64,000 nt of DNA, taken from assembly GCA_017466405.1 (NCBI GenBank), contig JAFTUF010000060.1, positions 25,243 through 89,242 of the forward strand. The letters run 5' to 3'. Each line of letters opens with the position of its first letter. The first letter of the stretch is position 1. This document shows, in pieces, positions 1 to 7,475 of this stretch. Source of the stretch: Bacteroidales bacterium. Lineage in GTDB: Bacteria > Bacteroidota > Bacteroidia > Bacteroidales > F082. The notes below the pieces were generated by a model. It ran no database searches. It saw nothing but the letters and a program-made list of their open reading frames with translations, and was not told where the DNA came from. The position numbers were made by a program, and so were the translations under genes.

Positions 1-2
1 AT

Positions 3-626
3 GTTGGAGTTGATTTTTTCTTTGTAGGTGGCAGCCTACTCCTCACAGACAGTTTGGATCACTGCATTAAATTAATAAAGAAACATTGCGACATTCCGGT
101 TTTGATTTTTCCCGGCGACTCATTGCAGATCAGCAAGTGGTGCGACGGATTTTTATTATTGTCGCTCATTTCTGGACGTAACTCCGAGATGCTCATCGGA
201 CGTCATGTCGTCGCCGCTCCTTACCTGAAATTATATGGCAACGAAATCATCCCGACGGGATACATGCTTGTTGATGGCGGCAATCCGACTTCTGTATCGT
301 ATATGAGTAACACCACTCCTATCCCACACGACAAAGACGCCATCGCGATGTGTACCGCCCTCGCAGGCGAGATGCTCGGACTAAAAGTCATATATATGGA
401 CGCCGGCTCAGGTGCTGTCAATCCTATTTCAAGCGAAATGATTAGCAAAGTAAAAAATACCATCAGCGTACCTCTTATCGTTGGCGGCGGCATCAGGACA
501 CCAGAGAAAGCTGCCGAATGCGCCAAAGCAGGAGCCGACATCGTGGTGATTGGCAACGCCTTGGAAAAAGGAACAGAAAGACTGAAAGAGTTTGCCGATG
601 CAGTACATAATGCAGTTGAAAATTGA
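3..626 (+). CDS. Geranylgeranylglyceryl phosphate synthase family protein (5' truncated by window edge)
   Basis: The frame is open from base 3, so the start codon lies upstream of the window; about 207 residues remain of a family that usually has about 240-250. It is a TIM-barrel prenyltransferase of the GGGPS/PcrB family, which joins a polyprenyl diphosphate to glycerol-1-phosphate. Visible signatures are FFVGGS near the start, FPGD, SLISGRN, YMDAGSGA, the phosphate-binding VGGGIRT and IGNA near the end. Bacteroidota commonly carry such a gene, but its lipid product in the cell is not settled by sequence. It is followed by a heptamer array and an inverted repeat and not by a clear terminator. 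Family is confident; exact substrate chain length is not. Confidence 0.88.
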   Translation, partial: VGVDFFFVGGSLLLTDSLDHCIKLIKKHCDIPVLIFPGDSLQISKWCDGFLLLSLISGRNSEMLIGRHVVAAPYLKLYGNEIIPTGYMLVDGGNPTSVSYMSNTTPIPHDKDAIAMCTALAGEMLGLKVIYMDAGSGAVNPISSEMISKVKNTISVPLIVGGGIRTPEKAAECAKAGADIVVIGNALEKGTERLKEFADAVHNAVEN

Positions 627-646
627 AAGTTGAAAGTTGACAATTT
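614..646. repeat. Heptamer minisatellite (TTGAAAG type)
   Basis: Four units of period 7 (TTGAAAA, TTGAAAG, TTGAAAG, TTGACAA) start inside the last codons of the GGGP synthase gene and run to the inverted repeat that follows. A looser A-rich continuation is present at about 697-735. Confidence 0.7.
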
Positions 647-647
647 G

Positions 648-696
648 TAGAGACGTATCAATGATTCCTAAAAACAAACACACATTGATACGTCTG
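648..696. repeat. Dispersed long inverted repeat, copy 1 (GAGACG/CGTCTC family)
   Basis: Arms AGACGTATCAATG (651-663) and its exact reverse complement (683-695) enclose a 19-nt loop. The outer TAGAGACG end is shared with seven other copies in the window. Confidence 0.8.
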
Positions 697-748
697 AAAA
701 ATTGAAAATTGAAACATTAAAAATCGAAACAATTAAAATTATTATACT

Positions 749-2905
749 ATGAGAAAAACATTATTGCTGACAGTTTTATTCTGTCTTTCATTAACATCGC
801 TTTTCGCACAGGAAAAGAAGATGCTCACTCCTGCTGACGCTGCTTACCAAAATCGCAGCATCTATCCAGTAGGCAAAAGCGTTAAATGGTTACCAAACAC
901 CGACAAATACGTCTTCGCCGACAATGAAAACCCTAACAACCTTATGGTTCAAGACGCTACAGCAAAAAGCGCAATAGTCTTGTTAACTTTAGATCAAGTA
1001 AATTCTTATCTGAACCAAGCTGGAATGGATAGCGTAAGACGTTTACCAAACCTCACATGGATGGACGCAAATCAAGCTTATTACTACAGCTACGATAAGA
1101 AAAACAACAGCATCAACTTGAACCTCCTCAACGTAAAAGCCAAGAGTATCAAGAAAGTGACATCACTTCCTGTAGATGCTGAGAATTATACAATTACAGA
1201 ACCTTCATTGAAAGTAGCTTACACCATCGACAACAATTTGTATTATGCAGATGGCGAGAAACAAATACAAGTGACCGACAATCCTGAAAACGTAGTAGCA
1301 GGTCAAGCTGTTCACCGTAACGAATTTGCTATCAACGGCGGTATCTTTTGGTCACCAGATGGTAACAAATTAGCTTATTATTCAATGGACGAAAGCATGG
1401 TGACAGACTATCCTTTAGTTGATATCACAGAACGCGTCGCTACTGCAAAGCCAATAAAATACCCTATGGCAGGCATGACAAGTCACGTCGTTACATTGAA
1501 AATCTATAACACAGAAAACGCTGAAGAGACAACTATCAAGACAGGAGAACCTGCTGACCAGTATCTTACATCAATAACATGGAATCCTGACAACAAGAGA
1601 ATTTATATCGGCATCTTGAACCGCGGTCAAAATCATCTTCAATTCAATGAATATTGCACATTGAGCGGCGATTATATCCAAACCATTTTTGAAGATAAAG
1701 ACGAACAATATGTTGAACCTGTCGGTCCAGCTCATTTCTTGCCAAACAACACAAAAGAATTCTTATGGCTCGCTCAACGCGATGGTTTCTACCATGTTTG
1801 GAAACATAACGTAGAGACAAAAGAAGCAAAACAAATAACAAAAGGCGACTTCGTCATCACAGCTTTTGAAGGCTTCGACGCAAAAGGCAACAACATCTAT
1901 TATACTTCAACAGAAGTAAGTCCTTTGGAACGTCATTTCTACAAACATAACCTAAAGAGCGGCAAGAAAGTTAAGATTTCTAAAGAACACGGAACACATA
2001 GCGTCAAGCCAAGCGCATCAGGAAAATATTTCATCGACACATATTCAAGCACCGACGTTGCCAACAATGTCGATTTGATGAGCCTTAACGGAATGATGAA
2101 ACGCTTGCACGAAGCAGCCGATCCATTGAAAGATTATAACATAGGTACTATAGAACTCGGCACTTTGGAAGCAGAAGACGGTCAGACATTATACACACGT
2201 ATGATAAAGCCTTATAACTTCGATCCTAACAAGAAATATCCTGTCATCATTTACGTATATGGCGGTCCTCACGCTCAATTAATCACCGACGACTGGACAG
2301 CGGGTGCTGGCATCTATTTGCATTATCTCTCACAAGAAGGATTCATCGTCTTCAGCTTGGATAACAGAGGCTCTGCCGACAGAGGTGAAGCTTTCGAACA
2401 AGTCATTCACCGTCAATGCGGACAAGCAGAGATGCGCGACCAAAAAGTCGGTATCGATTATTTGAAATCACTTCCTTACGTCGATGCTGAACGTATCGGA
2501 ACAGACGGATGGAGCTACGGAGGTTTCATGAGTACCAACATGAAGATAAATTATCCAGAAGATGTAAAGGTCTCTACAGCCGGCGGTCCTGTGATGGATT
2601 GGAAATATTATGAAGTGATGTACGGCGAACGTTATATGGACACACCAGAAGAAAACCCAGAAGGATACGAACTCACAAGTTTGGAGAATAAAACCGACAA
2701 ATTGGAAGGCAAACTGATGATTATCCACTGCACCACCGACCCTGTCGTTCTTTGGCAACATTCATTGGTATTCGTTGAAAACTGTATCCACAACGGCAAA
2801 CAGTTAGACTACTTCGTCTATCCAGGTCACGACCATAATGTTTACGGTCCAGACAGAGCTCATTTGGTAACAAAAATCACTGAATATTTCAAGACAAATC
2901 TTTGA
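749..2905 (+). CDS. Dipeptidyl peptidase IV family serine peptidase (S9B)
   Basis: Secreted or periplasmic exopeptidase expected to remove X-Pro or X-Ala dipeptides from peptide N-termini. Residues 1-20 form a signal peptide ending in LFAQ. The N-terminal part (about 40-460) is a DPP-IV beta-propeller region, and the C-terminal part (about 480-718) is the alpha/beta-hydrolase. The catalytic triad can be read as Ser589 in GWSYGG, Asp664 in TTDP and His696 in GHDHNVYG; the Asp-His spacing of 32 matches the family. Length (718) is normal. There is no T9SS sorting tail, so a periplasmic or Sec-only location is likely. A strong terminator follows. Exact substrate preference cannot be read from sequence. 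Confidence 0.93.
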   Translation: MRKTLLLTVLFCLSLTSLFAQEKKMLTPADAAYQNRSIYPVGKSVKWLPNTDKYVFADNENPNNLMVQDATAKSAIVLLTLDQVNSYLNQAGMDSVRRLPNLTWMDANQAYYYSYDKKNNSINLNLLNVKAKSIKKVTSLPVDAENYTITEPSLKVAYTIDNNLYYADGEKQIQVTDNPENVVAGQAVHRNEFAINGGIFWSPDGNKLAYYSMDESMVTDYPLVDITERVATAKPIKYPMAGMTSHVVTLKIYNTENAEETTIKTGEPADQYLTSITWNPDNKRIYIGILNRGQNHLQFNEYCTLSGDYIQTIFEDKDEQYVEPVGPAHFLPNNTKEFLWLAQRDGFYHVWKHNVETKEAKQITKGDFVITAFEGFDAKGNNIYYTSTEVSPLERHFYKHNLKSGKKVKISKEHGTHSVKPSASGKYFIDTYSSTDVANNVDLMSLNGMMKRLHEAADPLKDYNIGTIELGTLEAEDGQTLYTRMIKPYNFDPNKKYPVIIYVYGGPHAQLITDDWTAGAGIYLHYLSQEGFIVFSLDNRGSADRGEAFEQVIHRQCGQAEMRDQKVGIDYLKSLPYVDAERIGTDGWSYGGFMSTNMKINYPEDVKVSTAGGPVMDWKYYEVMYGERYMDTPEENPEGYELTSLENKTDKLEGKLMIIHCTTDPVVLWQHSLVFVENCIHNGKQLDYFVYPGHDHNVYGPDRAHLVTKITEYFKTNL

Positions 2906-2931
2906 TACTACTTATAATAAGGAATATTAGA

Positions 2932-2970
2932 AGACAGGAATTCAATTATTGAGTTCCTGTCTTTTTTATT
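2932..2970 (+). terminator. Rho-independent terminator after DPP-IV gene
   Basis: AGACAGGAATTCAAT pairs with ATTGAGTTCCTGTCT (one G-U pair) and is followed by TTTTTTATTT. Confidence 0.9.
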
Positions 2971-3015
2971 TGAAAATTGTATTAAAATAATTGTAAAAAA
3001 TTACTCTCAAAAAAA

Positions 3016-3046
3016 TTGTTTTATTGAAACAAATATCATATATTTG
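3016..3046 (+). promoter_or_regulatory. Bacteroidota-type promoter for the 978-aa secreted protein
   Basis: A -33 TTG (3016-3018), a 20-nt spacer and a -7 TATATTTG (3039-3046) match the TTTG/TAnnTTTG consensus known for Bacteroidota sigma-ABfr. The predicted leader is about 110 nt. Confidence 0.75.
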
Positions 3047-3162
3047 CGAGACATTCTGATGTGAATCATGAAACAATTTGGGATCTCTCTTATATCCCGC
3101 TATTTTATTATTGAAAAATTATTGGATTATCAATCCTCATTTATTAACTAATATTTTATACT

Positions 3163-6099
3163 ATGAAAAGATTTTTATTTTCAGTCGCGCTTTTAGCAAT
3201 GGCTTTAGGCGTTAACGCTCAAAGAAGCGTAAAGACAGTGGTTTCACCTGAAGGAACCCAAGTAGTATCTTCGACAGAAGTCACACCTGCCAAGTCTAAC
3301 CTTCCAACAAGAGGCAATGCCGAAATCATCTGGGAGAAACATGAGGAATACGGTATCGGTATCAATGCATTCATCTCAGAAGAGTCGAAGAACGCATACA
3401 TCAGATGGGAGACCAACGACCCACGCATCGACGCTATTGCTACGAATGGCAATGTAGAATGGAATTTTCCAACATTATCAGACTGGCCATCAATGAGCGC
3501 CAACAAATCGGGCTCACTCATCGCTGTTATGGAAGATAGCTTCATCGTCATGCTCGACGCTCAAGGCAACGAGTTAAACACCATCTTCATCAGCGGTATC
3601 ATCGGTGCTGTAAAAGTCAACAATGCAGGTACAGGCGTTTATGCAATCTATAATGCTGGCGCAAGCGACTACGTTGCTTACTACAAAACAGATTCAGCAT
3701 CACCTGAATGGGCAACAGAATTACCAGCAGGATTAGTCGGTATCAATGTATCAGACGACGAATCAAAAATCATCGTGACATGTGCTGGCACCAACACGCT
3801 CTACGTCTTGGAACCAGAAGTAGGCGATGTTATTCAAGATGACATCTATTATTATCAAAACAGTCCTACCCAAGCTCCTGGCATGAGTGCTGACGGCACA
3901 TACATCGCATGGGGCGACTTCGACGGCAAAGGACACCTCTACAAATGGAATGGCGAGCAATATGAAGAGGTATGGAAAGCCACCCTTACACAAAGCGGTC
4001 AGAGTTCATGCTGGGGCGAAGGATGCGCCGTATCAGCCGACGGTTCTACAATTGCAATAGGAACTTTAGGTTTCGTCAGCAACGGTTATGACGGCTATGT
4101 CATGGTTTTCAACAACTATTCAGAAACTCCATTATGGATAGCACAAACAGGCGGACCTGTCTCCTACTTAGACCTCTCTGCCGACGGCTCTCTCATAGCA
4201 GCAGCCAGCGACGGTCCTATGAATCATAGCACAAACGACATGCTCATCTACCGTCGTGAAAGCAGCGAAGTGTTCTTAGGTGTTAACTCACCAGGTTCTA
4301 TCCACGGCATCGACATCACCGACGACGGTTCATTATGCGTAGCAGCAGGTAAGGCAGTTCACTCCTACGAAATGGGATGGGGCGGCGTGGCTTATATGAT
4401 TCACTCAATCCCTACAACAGCTGGATACCTCAGCGGTACCATCACCTTAAACGAAATGACAGACTATAGCGACGCCATCGTCACCATCGAAGGCATCGAT
4501 AATTATTACGCATACACAAACGCTGAAGGCAACTTCACAGTAAAATATATACCTGAAGGAACTTACACAGTGACAGTAGAAAAGACAGGCTTCGCTCCAC
4601 AGACAATCAACAACGTAGTGATAGAAGCTGGCGAGACCGCAAGCATAGAAGCAACATTGGAACCTGTCGGATCTCCTATCAAAAACCTCTACGCAACAAA
4701 AGGCTCTTCTAACGTAGTTGAACTCCGCTGGGAAGCTTTCGAAGATTCTTTCGAAGGTTATAACATCTACCGTAAAGACAATATCAACGGCACTTTCGGA
4801 GAAGCTATAGCTACTTTAGGAACAGACGTGACAACTTACGAAGACGCAACTGCAGTACCAACGAAGAACTACTTCTATGCAGTGACAGCTTTATTACCAG
4901 ACAATGTTGAAACACCTTATTCAAATATTGAAGAAGGCTATACCTCAACAGGATTCTTGACAGACGTTGCTGAAGTATTTAACGGAGCAGCTCCTACCAT
5001 CGACGGCACTTTATCGGAAGATGAATGGGTTGACGCTTTCAAAGTTGACGTTTCAGACTTCTCAGGCATCTCAGAAGGCATAGACCCTGTCGGAACTGTA
5101 TATCTCTATCTCAAGACAGAGGGCAACAAGATGTACATCGGTTTAGAAGACTTTGCCGACACTGAGCTCTCAGAAAACGACTGCTTGGCATTGTACTTCG
5201 ACGATAACAACGACCACGTATATCCAGCAGAAAACGACAACTCAGAAGGCAACTACTGGTTCAAATATAGCGGCGGCACTGGTATCCTTCAATATCGTCC
5301 TATCTACGCTTCAGGCAGCGTTGGCGATGTCATCACTGTTGATGGCGCTGAAGTAGAATTCTCCGACGCAGCAGGTTACGTCACAATGGAATGCGTACTC
5401 GAGTTTGGCGACGAAGATTATCAAATCACTCCGAGCGACAATAATGAAAGTAGCGTTTATTTGTTCTACAGATCTAGCGGCTCTGAATATCACGCCTACT
5501 GGCCATACGACAATATAGATACTTTCAACCCTATAGCTTACGACACATTCAGATATTTCGTTGACGATGAAACACCAGAAGCTCCACAAAATCTCTACGT
5601 AGATGAAGAATTATTAGGAGCACGCAACTACGTTCCAGTGAGATGGGATATGCCGGAGATAAACGACTTCAGCCACTTCAACGTTTATGTCAACTCCGAC
5701 GAAGCAACACACGTTGTCGTTGGTAATGAAGTAACCATCGATGTCGAAAGCAACACCGACTATTCGGTATATGTGACAACCGTCGATAACAACGGCAACG
5801 AGTCAGAGAAATCAGAGACATTGACATTCCATGTCGGCGTAATCAATGTTGAAGAGACAGCAGCCGTCAGCTTCAGCATCTATCCTAACCCTGCCTCATC
5901 AGAAGTATATTTCCAAACAGAGATGAACGGCGAAGCAATGGTAAGCATCGTTGACATGACTGGTCGTATGATAAAACGCGTCAACATCAGCGATATACAA
6001 AATGCTTCCGTTAACGTTGAAGATTTATCACACGGCTTATATTTCTTCATGATTCAACAAAACGACCTTATCGTTGTAAGAAAGATCAGCGTTAAGTAA
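3163..6099 (+). CDS. Large multidomain secreted protein with T9SS sorting domain
   Basis: Function not recognised. A signal peptide (1-19, ends VNAQ) is followed by a repetitive region of about 60-410 with recurring SADGS / TDDGS turns, as in WD40- or YncE-like beta-propellers. A carboxypeptidase regulatory-like beta-sandwich follows (about 420-500, YLSGTITLNE to VEATLEP), then a fibronectin type III domain (about 505-595), a CBM9-like domain (about 605-820, starting with DGTLSEDEW), a second Fn3 domain and a type A T9SS C-terminal domain (from SIYPNPASSE to KISVK). It should be exported across the outer membrane and anchored to the surface. The architecture suggests carbohydrate or protein binding and no catalytic site is evident. 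It is monocistronic between terminators. Confidence 0.85.
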   Translation: MKRFLFSVALLAMALGVNAQRSVKTVVSPEGTQVVSSTEVTPAKSNLPTRGNAEIIWEKHEEYGIGINAFISEESKNAYIRWETNDPRIDAIATNGNVEWNFPTLSDWPSMSANKSGSLIAVMEDSFIVMLDAQGNELNTIFISGIIGAVKVNNAGTGVYAIYNAGASDYVAYYKTDSASPEWATELPAGLVGINVSDDESKIIVTCAGTNTLYVLEPEVGDVIQDDIYYYQNSPTQAPGMSADGTYIAWGDFDGKGHLYKWNGEQYEEVWKATLTQSGQSSCWGEGCAVSADGSTIAIGTLGFVSNGYDGYVMVFNNYSETPLWIAQTGGPVSYLDLSADGSLIAAASDGPMNHSTNDMLIYRRESSEVFLGVNSPGSIHGIDITDDGSLCVAAGKAVHSYEMGWGGVAYMIHSIPTTAGYLSGTITLNEMTDYSDAIVTIEGIDNYYAYTNAEGNFTVKYIPEGTYTVTVEKTGFAPQTINNVVIEAGETASIEATLEPVGSPIKNLYATKGSSNVVELRWEAFEDSFEGYNIYRKDNINGTFGEAIATLGTDVTTYEDATAVPTKNYFYAVTALLPDNVETPYSNIEEGYTSTGFLTDVAEVFNGAAPTIDGTLSEDEWVDAFKVDVSDFSGISEGIDPVGTVYLYLKTEGNKMYIGLEDFADTELSENDCLALYFDDNNDHVYPAENDNSEGNYWFKYSGGTGILQYRPIYASGSVGDVITVDGAEVEFSDAAGYVTMECVLEFGDEDYQITPSDNNESSVYLFYRSSGSEYHAYWPYDNIDTFNPIAYDTFRYFVDDETPEAPQNLYVDEELLGARNYVPVRWDMPEINDFSHFNVYVNSDEATHVVVGNEVTIDVESNTDYSVYVTTVDNNGNESEKSETLTFHVGVINVEETAAVSFSIYPNPASSEVYFQTEMNGEAMVSIVDMTGRMIKRVNISDIQNASVNVEDLSHGLYFFMIQQNDLIVVRKISVK

Positions 6100-6119
6100 A
6101 TAATGTGATTAAAGTAATA

Positions 6120-6162
6120 AATGGACAGAGGAGCAACAATCTTCCTCTGTCCATTTCATTTT
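6120..6162. terminator. Bidirectional terminator between convergent genes
   Basis: A 12-bp perfect stem (ATGGACAGAGGA, 6121-6132, with TCCTCTGTCCAT, 6143-6154) has a T-rich flank on the plus side and lies between two converging genes. Confidence 0.85.
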
Positions 6163-6171
6163 TGGTCCTTT

Positions 6172-7143
6172 TCAGATTTCAAATTCCAAAATCTCCTCTA
6201 TAGTCAAACCTGTGACTTCTGCTATAAATTCTAGACTCGTCCCTGACGACCTAAGATTTGCGACTATATTTCTTATGGTTTCTTCCCGTCCTTTCTTCAT
6301 ACCTTCTGCCAGACCTTCTTCTCGACCCTTCTTTATCCCTTTCTTGATTCCTTTCTCTAAACCTTCTCGCATACCTTCTTTTCTTCCCATTGCTCTGCCT
6401 TCAAGCATGCCTTCACCACGAGATGTGTAAATGTTATCTTTCAATATCACTGTGTTATCCAAATGACGATAATACGCCGACAACTCATCCTTGCTCATCA
6501 ACGCCAACTCCAATTTCTTACGAGCTTCATTAAGTCCTGGAGCTGTTGAGTCTTGTGTTATGTCGCCAGTACCGAGATAATATATCCATTCCTCTAAAGG
6601 AGTCTGCGGCTCACCTTTGAAATCGTTCACTTTCAAAATGTAATATTCGGGATACAACTCACTGACGACATCGACATTGAACTTCTGACGTTGAAACGGA
6701 CTTAGATTCAAGACCTCACCAGTGTTGACTCCCAAGAACTCTGTCTTGCCATGATACAGATAATCCTTGCCTTGACCTAAATCGAAATAAACAATATTGA
6801 CACTGTATATCTTCTTGATATTCTGATAGCCTTCTCCTCTATTAATATATTCAGTAACCAATTTAGAGACACCAAACAACATCCTCTGAAAATAAGCGTA
6901 CTCATCATTATTCTGCACCTCGATGATAAACAACTCGCCCTTACTATTCTCAGCAAGAATATCGACTCTGTTGTATTTGTCGAACTCGTCTTCCTGATTG
7001 CTCTCGCTTTCCAGAAGTCTGTTGATAGAAATTTTCTCTTTGAATAAAGTTGTCAGAAGACCTTCCAACACTGCGTAATTGGCTTTATCGCGTAGCATAC
7101 GCTTCATAGCCCAATCGAATCTTATGTATTTTTCTGTTTTCAT
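6172..7143 (-). CDS. Rpn family recombination-promoting nuclease / PD-(D/E)XK transposase-like protein
   Basis: The protein starts with RFDWAMKRML, typical of the Rpn/PDDEXK_2 family that was earlier called putative transposase. The nuclease core is seen as Asp61 (RVDIL), Glu75 and Gln77 (IIEVQ), a D-X13-E-X-Q arrangement. The C-terminus (about 245-300) consists of repeated charged GxxxG units (EKGIKKGIKKGREEGLAEG), a typical low-complexity tail of this family that may form a helix or mediate multimerisation. Known relatives cut DNA and stimulate RecA-independent recombination or act in defence. No terminal inverted repeats or duplications flank it, so it is not an active transposon by itself. 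Length of 323 is normal. Confidence 0.88.
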   Translation of the reverse strand: MKTEKYIRFDWAMKRMLRDKANYAVLEGLLTTLFKEKISINRLLESESNQEDEFDKYNRVDILAENSKGELFIIEVQNNDEYAYFQRMLFGVSKLVTEYINRGEGYQNIKKIYSVNIVYFDLGQGKDYLYHGKTEFLGVNTGEVLNLSPFQRQKFNVDVVSELYPEYYILKVNDFKGEPQTPLEEWIYYLGTGDITQDSTAPGLNEARKKLELALMSKDELSAYYRHLDNTVILKDNIYTSRGEGMLEGRAMGRKEGMREGLEKGIKKGIKKGREEGLAEGMKKGREETIRNIVANLRSSGTSLEFIAEVTGLTIEEILEFEI

Positions 7144-7182
7144 AAAGTTTGAGTTTTATTTGTTCTTGCAAATATAAGAAAA

Positions 7183-7211
7183 AGACAACAGACAACGGAC
7201 AACAGACAACA
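7183..7211. repeat. Heptamer minisatellite (GACAACA type)
   Basis: Four consecutive 7-bp units, GACAACA / GACAACG / GACAACA / GACAACA. Confidence 0.75.
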
Positions 7212-7232
7212 TATTTTTTTGCATCGTTCTGG

Positions 7233-7288
7233 TAGAGATGTATCAACAACAACTATAAAAATTAACAAGATGTAATTGAAGCGTCTCA
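7233..7288. repeat. Dispersed long inverted repeat, copy 2 (degenerate)
   Basis: TAGAGATGTATCAACA on the left and GTAATTGAAGCGTCTC on the right keep the family ends, but the arms are imperfect. Confidence 0.55.
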
Positions 7289-7475
7289 TTGATAGCAATT
7301 GAAAGTTGGAAATCTTAAAATTCTTTAGACTTTTGTCTTTCGGCGGAACCTCTAACAAATGAACCCGAATAAAATAAAAGCGCTGTAGGCGTGAAAGAAA
7401 AAGAAAATTTCCGTAAATTCGCAAGGTATTTTATATTTTGAATATTCTCAGTTTTTAACTAATTATATTTATACA

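Larger units (their letters stand above)
7144..7475. other. 332-bp intergenic region with repeats
   Basis: No convincing gene. It holds a heptamer array (7183-7211, GACAACA units), a degenerate long inverted repeat (7233-7288), a short TTGAAAGTTGGAAA stretch near 7301, and an unassigned region at 7325-7410. An A/T-rich leader precedes the next gene. Confidence 0.6.

Noticed and set aside
6172-7143. Rpn-type gene as a complete insertion sequence
   Set aside because: No terminal inverted repeats or target duplications are visible, and the family acts mostly as a stand-alone nuclease.
7140-7424. Minus-strand open frame of 94 codons upstream of the Rpn-type gene
   Set aside because: It runs through repeats and AT-rich spacer and shows no protein-like composition or recognised domain.
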